Source of the DNA: Gammaproteobacteria bacterium
Lineage (GTDB): Bacteria; Pseudomonadota; Gammaproteobacteria; GCA-001735895
Assembly (NCBI GenBank): GCA_029882955.1
Contig: JAOUJX010000093.1
Span: forward strand, 1 to 11,464
DNA length: 11,464 nt
Reading direction: 5' to 3'
The notes under the pieces were generated by a model, which was given only the letters and a program-made list of their open reading frames with translations, did no database searches and was not told where the DNA came from. Shown one piece after another: positions 1 to 7,089 of the stretch (positions are counted from its first letter, which is position 1; each line of letters opens with the position of its first letter). The translations under genes were made by a program, and so were the position numbers.

Positions 1-401
1 TGGGTATTCACGTCGAGACCCGAACCAATGTCATCCCCGGTAAAAATGATAGTCCTGAGGAATTAAAACAGATCGCGGAATGGATTCGGCATAATCTCGG
101 TGCCGATAGTCCCTGGCATATCACCAAATTCTTCCCGGCTTATCAGTTATCGCATATTCCCCCGACGCCGAATGAAATTATCGACACGGCCGCTGCTAAT
201 GCCCGCGAGATAGGGTTGCAAAATGTTTACGGTCATACCGATATCAGCTGTGATTGTGCGACCGAGAATGCACCGGTTTCGGACTGGTTGGCACTCGATG
301 CCGATGCTTTGAATGAAGTGAAAAAGTGTGCGGCGAGCTGTTGCGGGGATGAAGGGATACTGGTGAAGAAGTTTGAGCGTGCCGCCGGACTGGTGGAGTA
401 G
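1..401 (+). CDS. Radical SAM protein, AmrS/PFL-activase-like (3' end only)
   Basis: The reading frame is open from base 3 to the TAG at 399-401, giving about 132 residues; the N-terminal part, including the CxxxCxxC cluster motif that would bind the 4Fe-4S/SAM centre, lies left of the window. The visible part reads VETRTNVIPGKNDSPEELK, then PWHITKFFPAYQL, then PPTPNEII and AREIGLQNVYGH. This order (IPG-ND, PWH-FxP, PPTP, GL-xVY) is typical of the C-terminal half of AmmeMemoRadiSam-system radical SAM enzymes, which resemble pyruvate formate-lyase activases. The tail is unusual: where relatives usually end with a single CPxCG-like knuckle, this one has SCDC (codons 249-257) and CAASCC (codons 327-344). 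These could bind a metal or an extra cluster. The family is clear but the substrate is unknown. No terminator is evident after the stop. Confidence 0.8.
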   Translation, partial: GIHVETRTNVIPGKNDSPEELKQIAEWIRHNLGADSPWHITKFFPAYQLSHIPPTPNEIIDTAAANAREIGLQNVYGHTDISCDCATENAPVSDWLALDADALNEVKKCAASCCGDEGILVKKFERAAGLVE

Positions 402-430
402 GCTATCTAAAGTTAATCAACCATCCTGAC

Positions 431-595
431 CTAATTACGCAGGCGCTTGCTCAGCAATACCATGAAACGCAACGCTTCCTGCGTTTCCGGATCACGGGCA
501 ATCTTCAGTGGGCCGCCGATACCGCCTTTGGCGGCCATTTACAGACGTTCGAGTGAACCGGAGACGATCAAAACACTGATTTTTGGCGTGCTCAT
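431..595 (-). pseudogene. Remnant of a DsrE-like small protein gene (nonsense-interrupted)
   Basis: On the minus strand an ATG at 595-593 opens MSTPKISVLIVSGSLERL and is stopped by TAA at 541-539. The same frame restarts at once with ATG (538-536) and runs 35 codons (MAAKGGIGGPLKIARD ... LLSKRLRN) to TAG at 433-431. The first 18 residues resemble the first beta strand and helix of DsrE/DsrF-fold proteins, where the next residue is often Gln; a CAA-to-TAA change would explain the stop. The second half does not look like the rest of a DsrE protein, so an internal deletion or fusion is also likely. A GAGAGG sequence about 11-12 bases upstream of the first ATG could be its old ribosome site. Alternatives are two tiny unrelated ORFs or chance. 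The family assignment is from memory and tentative. Confidence 0.4.
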
Positions 596-734
596 GGCGA
601 GAACTACCTCTCGGATAAGAGGAAATCTAGTGACAGTAGAACGACCATTTAAAGTGGTTTATCTGGACAGGTATTGACGGATATCAAAATCTGGCGAAAA
701 TTATTTAATAATATCTGATCGGCTAGCTCTAAGC

Positions 735-740
735 GAAAGG
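735..740 (+). promoter_or_regulatory. Shine-Dalgarno site for the first GT4 gene
   Basis: GAAAGG lies 8 bases before the ATG at 749 but only 2 bases before the ATG at 743. The spacing favours 749 as the real start, removing two residues (MF) from the longest reading. Confidence 0.6.
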
Positions 741-748
741 TAATGTTT

Positions 749-3097
749 ATGGATAAGCTGATCGAAGCAGGTGAGCAGGAAGATTACTCTACGTTCAAAT
801 CGGTTGCGCTGATAGGCAACTTTCTACCCAGAAAATGTGGCATTGCAACTTTTACGACCCATTTGCTTGAGGCGATAAAGCAGACCATACCCGCTACAGA
901 TTGCTGGGCAATAGCAATCAACGATCGTGTAGAGGGCTACCGCTATCCCCCTCAGGTCAGGCTCGAAATAAATCAGGATCTGCTCAAAGATTACGAAGTG
1001 GCGGCGGATTTTCTCAATGTCAGTAATGTTGAAGCGGTTTGCCTCCAGCATGAGTTTGGAATTTTTGGCGGGCAACGCGGTGGCTTTATTGTCGAATTAC
1101 TGGCCAATCTCAAAATCCCGGTTGTCACGACTTTGCACACTATTTTGCAGAATCCGACCGACAGCGAACGCTATATCCTGGGTCAAATCGCTAATCTGTC
1201 GGACCGCCTGGTGGTAATGAGTGATCGATCGATAGAATTTCTGCGTGACATTTACCAGGTGGATGCCGATAAAATCGTTCTCATTCCGCATGGTATTCCC
1301 GATATCCAGTTGACCGATGCTTCCTCCTACAAAGACAGGTTTGGTCTGTCCGGTCAGAAGGTTCTGCTGACGTTTGGTTTATTGTCGCCAGGAAAAGGTA
1401 TTGAAACCGCAATCCAGGGGCTGCCGGAAATTATCAAGTCTCATCCTGATGTTGTTTATCTCATTGTCGGGTCTACCCACCCGCATTTGCAGGCCACCGA
1501 GGGTGAGAATTACCGAATCGGTCTCCATATGCTGGCAAAGGAACTGGGCGTGGAAGATCACGTACAGTTCTACGAGCATTTTGTTGCCGATGATGAGCTC
1601 TACAGGTATCTGGGTGCCGCTGATATCTATCTGACGCCTTATCTCAACGAGGAGCAAATTATATCCGGGGCATTATCCTATGCACTGGGTATGGGGAAGG
1701 CGGTGGTTTCTACGCCATACTGGCATGCCCAGGAATTACTCGCCGAAGGTCGGGGCAGGCTGATTCCGTTTCGAGCTAGCACGGAACTTGCTCAGGCAGT
1801 GATCGACCTGCTTGATCATCCGCATAAGCTCCAGGAACTGAGGCATAAGGCTTACGCCTATTGCCGAAAAATGACCTGGAGTAATGTGGGCAGGCAGTAT
1901 GTCGAGGCCTTTGAGCAGGCGCGGAAAAAACCGATGAAAAAACACTCCCCGGCTGGGTTCCCGCCTATTCCGGGGCAAGGCAGAATACCGCTGCCGGAGA
2001 TTAAACTCGACCACCTGACTCGTATGACCGATGGTGTGGGTATCCTGCAACATTCAAAATATACTGTCCCGGATCGTGAACATGGTTATTGCGTCGATGA
2101 CAATGCCAGAGCACTGATTGTTATGGCGACTCTGCAGAACCTCAGACCAAAGGATGCCTCGCTGACCGAGTATATTTCAGTCTATCTGAGTTTTCTTGAA
2201 CATGCTTTCAGTATTAGTAACGGCGCTTTCAGGAACTTCATGTCTTACGATCGGCGGTGGATGGAAGTGTCCGGCTCCGAGGACTCGCAGGGCCGAGCCT
2301 TGTGGGGACTGGGGGTCACCGTTGCACTGGGTAGCAATCGTGGGCAGATCGAACACGCACGAGATTTATTCCAGCGCGCATTGCCCGCCTCTGAGGGATT
2401 TACTTCTCTGAGAGCTTTTGCCTTTTCTATTATCGGTATTGACGCTTTTCTCAGCCGTCATGGAGCGAATAAAGAGGCCGAATCAATGTGCCGGTTATTA
2501 TCTGAGCGGATGATGCGTGAGTTCAGAAATTGTGCCGGTGAAAAGTGGCCCTGGTTTGAGGATATCCTGACGTATGACAATGCGCGCCTGCCGCAGGCAT
2601 TGCTGATTTCGGGGCGACTCCAGGATGATGAGGAAATGTTAAAAACTGGTCTACGCTCTCTGGTCTGGCTAAAGAATATCCAGCAGGACGAGTCGGGGCG
2701 TTATTTCACTCCGGTCGGTAACCATGGCTGGCTCCGCAGAGGGTTTGAAAAGCCCCGATTCGATCAGCAACCGATAGAGGCCGCAGCGATGATAGCGGCC
2801 AGTATAGAGGCCTTTAAAACGACCGGTGATTATCAGTGGACCGACATTGCTTACCGATGCCTGAACTGGTATCTGGGCGAAAATGACCTGCGTCTACCAT
2901 TATACGATCATGCTACCGGCGGTTGCAGGGATGGACTGCAGGCGCAAAGCCTGAATGAAAATCAGGGGGCGGAGTCGGTTTCATGCTGGCTGATGTCCCT
3001 GCTGGATATTTACTGGCATAAAGGCCAGGATGAGATCAAAAAGGTCAGGAACGAAAACGCCAAACCGTTATTAACGGGCAGGGTTTATTCGGCATAA
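749..3097 (+). CDS. GT4-family glycosyltransferase fused to a C-terminal alpha-helical glycosidase-like domain
   Basis: The 782-residue protein has two parts. Residues about 15-395 form a GT-B glycosyltransferase of family GT4: N-terminal FLPRKCGIATFTTHL, LQHEFGIFGGQRGG near 99-112, IPHGIPD near 179, FGLLSPGKGIETA near 209, and AADIYLTPYLNEEQIISGALSYA followed in a separate stretch by STPYWHAQELLAEGRG. The usual E-x7-E nucleotide-sugar motif is altered: the first Glu is present (about 302), the second is replaced by Ser (about 310). Residues about 415-782 form a mostly helical domain with HGYCVDDNARALIVM, WFEDILTYDNARLPQALL and NQGAESVSCWLMSLLD; this pattern suggests an (alpha/alpha)6 barrel, as in glycosidases and epimerases. 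There is no signal peptide or membrane segment, so it is probably cytoplasmic. The donor is inferred to be GDP-mannose from the neighbours. It ends six bases from the convergent long GH130 gene. The fold is confident; the substrate is not. Confidence 0.85.
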   Translation: MDKLIEAGEQEDYSTFKSVALIGNFLPRKCGIATFTTHLLEAIKQTIPATDCWAIAINDRVEGYRYPPQVRLEINQDLLKDYEVAADFLNVSNVEAVCLQHEFGIFGGQRGGFIVELLANLKIPVVTTLHTILQNPTDSERYILGQIANLSDRLVVMSDRSIEFLRDIYQVDADKIVLIPHGIPDIQLTDASSYKDRFGLSGQKVLLTFGLLSPGKGIETAIQGLPEIIKSHPDVVYLIVGSTHPHLQATEGENYRIGLHMLAKELGVEDHVQFYEHFVADDELYRYLGAADIYLTPYLNEEQIISGALSYALGMGKAVVSTPYWHAQELLAEGRGRLIPFRASTELAQAVIDLLDHPHKLQELRHKAYAYCRKMTWSNVGRQYVEAFEQARKKPMKKHSPAGFPPIPGQGRIPLPEIKLDHLTRMTDGVGILQHSKYTVPDREHGYCVDDNARALIVMATLQNLRPKDASLTEYISVYLSFLEHAFSISNGAFRNFMSYDRRWMEVSGSEDSQGRALWGLGVTVALGSNRGQIEHARDLFQRALPASEGFTSLRAFAFSIIGIDAFLSRHGANKEAESMCRLLSERMMREFRNCAGEKWPWFEDILTYDNARLPQALLISGRLQDDEEMLKTGLRSLVWLKNIQQDESGRYFTPVGNHGWLRRGFEKPRFDQQPIEAAAMIAASIEAFKTTGDYQWTDIAYRCLNWYLGENDLRLPLYDHATGGCRDGLQAQSLNENQGAESVSCWLMSLLDIYWHKGQDEIKKVRNENAKPLLTGRVYSA

Positions 3098-3102
3098 AAT
3101 GC

Positions 3103-4605
3103 TTATTCGGTCCTGTTCCTGACTTTATTGTTGAGCAGTTTCGCCATCAGGTCCTTAACCTGAAGCACTGCAATACCGCAGCGCTGATCGGCAGCGGCAT
3201 AGGGTATAATTAATTCGTCCCGAAAAATAATCGAGCCACAGCTGTAAACGACATTGGGAACGTAACCTTCGCGGTCCATGGCATTCGGCTCCAGGATGGG
3301 TTCCTCGAGACGGCAGATGATTTTAGTCGGGTCGTCCAGATCAAGCAGTTCTACCCCAAGGCAATAGGTTCGCATGGGTCCAACGCCATGGGTTATCAGC
3401 AGCCACCCCTCCGGTGTTTCGATGGGAGATCCCCCGTTACCCATCTGGAAAAATTCGTAGGGAGATTCGGGGTTGCGTAATTTTTGGGCACTTTCCCAGT
3501 AGTGCACATTGTCTGAAAACATAATGTAATTGCTTTCCCCGTCCTGACGCGAGAGCATGACGTATTGGCCATTGATCTTTCTCGGAAATAGCGCCATTCC
3601 TTTCCCCTCGGCCTGTTTTCCGAACAGGGTGCTGATCTTAAAAGTAATAAAATCATTGGTCTCGATGAGTTGAGGCAAGATAGTGTCACCGTTAAAGGCG
3701 GTGTAAGTGGCAAAGTAAATAATGCTACCGTCGTCGTCGGTGAAACGCACAAAGCGGGCATCCTCTATACCACCGCTCTCGGTCTCCGAGATCGGAAAAA
3801 TCACTCGTTCCGATATCCGGTGTTCAGCGCGAAAGGTGATTTCGTAATTTGAGCGTGCCAGCCATCTGGCCTTATCGATTGCCTCTAGCTTGTCCTGCTC
3901 CCGGATCCTTTTTCCACTATAGTGCTCGTCAAATTTATGCTCTAAGTCAGCAACGGTGAATTGGGACGGCAAATCTCCAAATAGCCACTGGGTTGCATTT
4001 TTTCTGACACCCAGGTCTTCTAGTTTTAATCGAAACAATTCGCGGTTATACAGCGCGTTGGCTCTTGTCCTGGGGGTGCGTACATAATTGCTCACCGCAT
4101 CGAAATAAATATCCTTATGTGAGTCGATTATCCCGGTACGAAATTCTATCGATGAAATATGGCCTTCGCCGACACCCCTGAAACTCATGATAAAGCGGCA
4201 GGAACCTTCGGCATCCGTCGTCAGTGACGCGACCTGGACAATTGACGGATTAAACAATGCTGCTGCCTCGACCGAGTATTCGGCCGAAAAATAAGCCCCG
4301 ATCAGTTGTTTTCTATGCAGGGATAAATCGACGTCCTCCGGTATGAAGTGGCTGATCAGGTCAAAGTTTTGCTCCAGTATTTCCTCGAAATAACGATGGC
4401 GATGCGAAAAGTCTTCGACGATGACTTCTGTCATCGATTTTACTTTATTTTTCCCCATCTTTAGTACCCGGCCGATAATATTGCCGATACGTTCCGGGGT
4501 ATGTGGGATATAGGGCCGAACGATGACTCGCGCGGCATTCGCGTTTATTGTGATTGGTATGCGGCGTGCTCGTAATACAGGAAGAGAAGACGTTTTTCCG
4601 TTCAT
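3103..4605 (-). CDS. Long GH130-family mannoside phosphorylase/hydrolase with N-terminal extension
   Basis: From ATG 4605-4603 the protein has 500 residues, well above the 300-400 of typical GH130 enzymes. The N-terminal 250 or so residues hold RRIPITINANAARVIVRPYIP, IGAYFSAEYSVEAAALFNPS and GEGHISSIEFRTGIID, a pattern I associate with a long GH130 subgroup. The C-terminal five-bladed propeller part has GIEDARF (catalytic Asp about 282), LFPRKINGQYVMLSR, GGSPIETPEGWLLITHGVG and GYVPNVVYSCG. Compared with the short GH130 in this window, Arg-Asn of the MRNVV motif is Lys-Gly and the Lys before IGPG is Gln, while one Arg (about 353) and the His of HGV (about 406) remain. Weakened phosphate binding suggests a hydrolase or an altered phosphorylase. 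The frame is open to ATG 4707, but those extra 34 residues lack a Shine-Dalgarno site and precede the conserved start, so 4605 is preferred with moderate confidence. No signal peptide is seen. Confidence 0.85.
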   Translation of the reverse strand: MNGKTSSLPVLRARRIPITINANAARVIVRPYIPHTPERIGNIIGRVLKMGKNKVKSMTEVIVEDFSHRHRYFEEILEQNFDLISHFIPEDVDLSLHRKQLIGAYFSAEYSVEAAALFNPSIVQVASLTTDAEGSCRFIMSFRGVGEGHISSIEFRTGIIDSHKDIYFDAVSNYVRTPRTRANALYNRELFRLKLEDLGVRKNATQWLFGDLPSQFTVADLEHKFDEHYSGKRIREQDKLEAIDKARWLARSNYEITFRAEHRISERVIFPISETESGGIEDARFVRFTDDDGSIIYFATYTAFNGDTILPQLIETNDFITFKISTLFGKQAEGKGMALFPRKINGQYVMLSRQDGESNYIMFSDNVHYWESAQKLRNPESPYEFFQMGNGGSPIETPEGWLLITHGVGPMRTYCLGVELLDLDDPTKIICRLEEPILEPNAMDREGYVPNVVYSCGSIIFRDELIIPYAAADQRCGIAVLQVKDLMAKLLNNKVRNRTE

Positions 4606-4805
4606 AATAGTAGTACCCAGATGTGTCTCTTTAAGAACTCCCGATTCGATATCGGCGACATTGAGACAGTAAATAACCCCTGCTAGAGGGATCTTACTGG
4701 CTGCCATTGTTCTGTTAATTCAACTACTGTGTGTTAATATTACAAGCGAAGTATATCGACTCATTTGTACAGAAGCCATTGGTTATCCAAAGGAGGCTAT
4801 GTTTT
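4606..4805. promoter_or_regulatory. Divergent intergenic region between the long GH130 and the GT4-cupin gene
   Basis: About 200 bases separate the two divergent starts if the minus-strand gene begins at 4605 (98 if it begins at 4707). Promoters for both directions must lie here. The stretch GTTAATTCAACTACTG then TTAATATTAC (about 4713-4743) is AT-rich and could hold -10 elements, but I see no pair of hexamers with convincing spacing. No clear operator palindrome was found. Confidence 0.35.
4791..4796 (+). promoter_or_regulatory. Strong Shine-Dalgarno site for the GT4-cupin gene
   Basis: AGGAGG lies 9 bases before ATG 4806. This decides the start in favour of 4806 over the in-frame ATG at 4731, because the family's conserved N-terminus (MKIAMLSPISWRTPP) begins exactly here. 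An out-of-frame ATG at 4799 opens only an 8-codon reading. Confidence 0.8.
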
Positions 4806-6155
4806 ATGAAAATCGCGATGCTTAGTCCAATATCATGGCGGACCCCGCCACGACACTACGGGCCCTGGGAGAATATTGTCAGCCTGCTCACGGAACAGAT
4901 GATATCCATGGGCGAAGAGGTGACACTATTTGCCAGTGGCGACTCCCACACGAACGGAAAGCTGGTCTGGGTCAGTCCTCGACCTTATTCCGAAGACACC
5001 AGTATAGATCCCAAGGTGTGGGAATGCCTGCATATCGCGGAATTATTCAAATCCGCCGATCAATTCGATATTATTCACAACCACTTCGATTTTCTGCCGC
5101 TTAGTTACAGCGATTTTACTCATACACCGATCATTACCACGATCCACGGGTTTTCTTCCCCGGCCATACTGCCGGTTTATAAAAAATACAATCACAGCAC
5201 TTACTATGTGGCTATCAGTGAGTCCGACAAATGCGCTGAGCTCGATTATATCGCCACCATTCACCATGGTCTCGATCTCGATCAATTCCCCTTCCACCCG
5301 GGTGCAGGAGATTACCTGTTATTTTTTGGGCGTATTCATCCTGATAAAGGGGTTAGCGAGGCGATCGAAGTGGCGCAGAATTCCGCACGGAGGCTGATAA
5401 TCGCTGGCATCGTGCAAGATGAACAATATTTCCGCGAGCGAGTCGAACCTCATATCGACGGTGACATGGTCCGCTACATCGGCCCTGTCGGGCCGGAAAA
5501 GAGGGCGACAGTGCTGGGAGAGGCGAATGCCCTGTTACACCTTATCGGATTTGACGAACCCTTCGGCCTGAGCGTGATCGAGTCCATGGCCTGTGGTACG
5601 CCGGTTATCGCCTTCGGACGGGGTTCGATGGCGGAGCTGATTGACCACGGTGATACGGGGTTTATCGTCGATAATGTGGATGAGGCCATGCAGGCGGTGG
5701 AACGGATTAGTGAAATTGATCGTCGGGTTTGCCGGCAAAAGGTAGAACAGCACTTTACCTATCAGCGTATGGCGCGGGACTATTTGGAGGTATATCGAAA
5801 GATTCTGGATTTACGGGAAAACTATCGCCCCTGGGGACATTACGAAGAACTGGCGGAATCGGAAGACCACAAGGTCAAAGAACTTTTTGTTAACCCGGGT
5901 GAACGGTTGAGTCTGCAAAAGCACCGATGCAGGACAGAACACTGGACCCTGGTGAGTGGTGAGGCCCTGGTGACGGTAGGCCCGAATCAAATTCTACTCA
6001 AGCCGGGACAATCTGTGGATGTGCCCAAAGGTGAGGTGCATCGGATAGAAAACCACGGTGATATTCCGGCAGTGGTGGTAGAGGTCCAGATGGGTAATTA
6101 TTTTGGCGAAGACGATATTATCCGACTGGAGGACGATTATGACCGTACCGTCTAA
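4806..6155 (+). CDS. GT4 glycosyltransferase fused to a type II phosphomannose isomerase cupin domain
   Basis: The 449-residue protein begins MKIAMLSPISWRTPPRHYGP, a typical GT4 N-terminus. Residues 1-335 form the GT-B fold with IIHNHFDFLPL near 90, TTIHGFSSP near 112, FGRIHPDKGVSEA near 174, and an intact E-x7-E motif (Glu251 and Glu259 in EPFGLSVIE) followed by MACGTPVIA. Residues about 339-447 match the C-terminal cupin of bifunctional mannose-1-phosphate guanylyltransferase/phosphomannose isomerases (AlgA/XanB/ManC type): RPWGHYEEL, VNPGERLSLQKH, RTEHW (376-380), VPKGEVHRIEN with His412, EVQMGNYFGEDDIIR. The metal and active-site pattern looks complete, but the guanylyltransferase half is absent. 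The cupin may interconvert fructose-6-P and mannose-6-P or act as a sugar-phosphate sensor. It overlaps the next gene by 17 bases, indicating an operon. It is probably cytoplasmic; donor and acceptor are unknown, with GDP-mannose inferred. Confidence 0.9.
   Translation: MKIAMLSPISWRTPPRHYGPWENIVSLLTEQMISMGEEVTLFASGDSHTNGKLVWVSPRPYSEDTSIDPKVWECLHIAELFKSADQFDIIHNHFDFLPLSYSDFTHTPIITTIHGFSSPAILPVYKKYNHSTYYVAISESDKCAELDYIATIHHGLDLDQFPFHPGAGDYLLFFGRIHPDKGVSEAIEVAQNSARRLIIAGIVQDEQYFRERVEPHIDGDMVRYIGPVGPEKRATVLGEANALLHLIGFDEPFGLSVIESMACGTPVIAFGRGSMAELIDHGDTGFIVDNVDEAMQAVERISEIDRRVCRQKVEQHFTYQRMARDYLEVYRKILDLRENYRPWGHYEELAESEDHKVKELFVNPGERLSLQKHRCRTEHWTLVSGEALVTVGPNQILLKPGQSVDVPKGEVHRIENHGDIPAVVVEVQMGNYFGEDDIIRLEDDYDRTV
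6128..6132 (+). promoter_or_regulatory. Shine-Dalgarno site of the short GH130 gene, inside the preceding gene
   Basis: GGAGG lies 6 bases before ATG 6139. This supports 6139 over the upstream in-frame ATG at 6103, and implies translation coupled to the GT4-cupin gene, whose stop codon is at 6153-6155. Confidence 0.75.
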
Positions 6156-7089
6156 ACCAGCATTGCTGGTTGAACGTAGCCCTCTCAATCCAATCCTGAG
6201 CAGAGATGATGTGCCTTATCAGGTAGAGACTGTGCATAACGCGGGTGTCGCTCGTTATGACGGGCGGATCGTTATGTTGTTTCGTTCCCACCTGCGCAGC
6301 GGTCGCTCGATAATCGGTAAAGCCGTAAGCGAAGACGGATTCCGCTTCACGGTCGATCCAGAACCTTTCATGCGACCGTCGGAGCAGGACGGTTTTTTCG
6401 AGTATGAGGCCTATGGCGTGGAGGACCCGCGAATCTGTTGCATCGATGGCGAATACCTGATTACCTACAGTGCTTATTCGCGCCACGGTGTTCGTATCGG
6501 TCTGGCGAAAACCCGGGATTTTAAATCGGTTGAGCGTACCGCGATGATCTCTCAGGCGGATATGCGTAATGTGGTCATTTTTCCACAACGCTTCGATGGT
6601 CGCTATGCGCGCCTCGATCGGCCCCATTCGGAAATCGACCCCTGGTCTATCTGGTTATCCTGGTCGCCGGACCTGATTCACTGGGGCGAGTCCGAAGTGG
6701 TCATGAAACCGGTCCAATACCATTGGGACGAAAGTAAAATAGGCCCCGGAGCAACCCCGATTCGCACCGAGCACGGCTGGCTTAGTATCTATCACGGTGT
6801 ATTCGAGACCATGGACGGCGCGGTTTATCGACTCGGTGTGGCGCTACATGATCTTTCCAATCCTGCTCGGGTAATCGCGGTTTCGGATGAATGGATACTG
6901 GCACCGCAGGACCCCTGGGAAATTACCGGCTACGTACATAACGTGGTTTTTACCTGCGGAGCGGTAGAAACAAATGATGGTGGCGTGATTATCTACTGGG
7001 GCGGGGCTGATAGCGTGATATGTGCCGGAACTGCGCGGCTCGATGATCTGGTTGAACTGTGTCTTAGCAAAGGGCGCGCGCCCTTATAA
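6139..7089 (+). CDS. GH130-family beta-mannoside phosphorylase
   Basis: The 316-residue protein has the usual length for a compact GH130 enzyme. These enzymes form a five-bladed propeller and cleave beta-linked mannosides with phosphate, releasing mannose-1-phosphate. Visible motifs are HNAGVARYDGRIVMLFR (33-49), AYGVEDPR with the predicted catalytic Asp96, DMRNVVIFP (Arg143, Asn144), ARLDRP (Arg161), SKIGPGATPI (Lys200), GWLSIYHGV (His219), GYVHNVVFTCG and YWGGADS. The Arg-Asn, Arg, Lys and His residues correspond, from memory, to the phosphate-binding set of characterised GH130 phosphorylases, so phosphorolysis is likely. Whether it acts on beta-1,2- or beta-1,4-mannosides, or on a mannosyl-glucose or mannosyl-GlcNAc, cannot be decided here. 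It has no signal peptide and is cotranscribed with the GT4-cupin gene. Mannose-1-phosphate could re-enter GDP-mannose synthesis. Confidence 0.9.
   Translation: MTVPSKPALLVERSPLNPILSRDDVPYQVETVHNAGVARYDGRIVMLFRSHLRSGRSIIGKAVSEDGFRFTVDPEPFMRPSEQDGFFEYEAYGVEDPRICCIDGEYLITYSAYSRHGVRIGLAKTRDFKSVERTAMISQADMRNVVIFPQRFDGRYARLDRPHSEIDPWSIWLSWSPDLIHWGESEVVMKPVQYHWDESKIGPGATPIRTEHGWLSIYHGVFETMDGAVYRLGVALHDLSNPARVIAVSDEWILAPQDPWEITGYVHNVVFTCGAVETNDGGVIIYWGGADSVICAGTARLDDLVELCLSKGRAPL
7070..7085. repeat. Perfect 16-bp palindrome at the 3' end of the short GH130 gene
   Basis: AAGGGCGCGCGCCCTT is its own reverse complement and covers the last codons of the GH130 gene. As RNA it could form a 6-bp stem with a GCGC loop, but the bases that follow (ATAATCGATAAAG) are not a U-run, so a classical intrinsic terminator is not supported. 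It may be a coding coincidence or a weak terminator/mRNA-stabilising hairpin. Confidence 0.4.

Larger units (their letters stand above)
402..748. other. Intergenic stretch with a gene remnant and the leader of the first GT4 gene
   Basis: This 347-base stretch has no intact gene. Its left half carries a minus-strand remnant, described separately. From 596 to 748 it is a divergent leader region. A TTGACG hexamer lies at 674-679, followed by a very AT-rich block (TTATTTAATAATAT, 701-714). Together they could be a promoter for the GT4 gene, but the gap between them is longer than the usual 16-18 bases, so this is weak. ACCA (644-647) and TGGT (655-658) flank TTTAAAG as a short imperfect dyad that could be an operator. 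No riboswitch, tRNA or strong terminator is seen. Confidence 0.4.

Noticed and set aside
447..677. A 76-codon plus-strand frame in the intergenic region
   Set aside because: It overlaps the minus-strand DsrE-like remnant, has no Shine-Dalgarno site, and its protein has no recognisable pattern.
4606..4707. A 34-residue N-terminal extension of the long GH130 gene starting at ATG 4707
   Set aside because: There is no ribosome site ahead of 4707, the residues do not resemble the family start, and the conserved part begins just after the Met at 4605. It cannot be fully excluded because the site at 4605 is also weak.
6118..6627. A 169-codon open frame on the minus strand
   Set aside because: It lies almost wholly inside the short GH130 gene on the other strand, whose family motifs are unmistakable; the antisense product has no recognisable domain and no good ribosome site.
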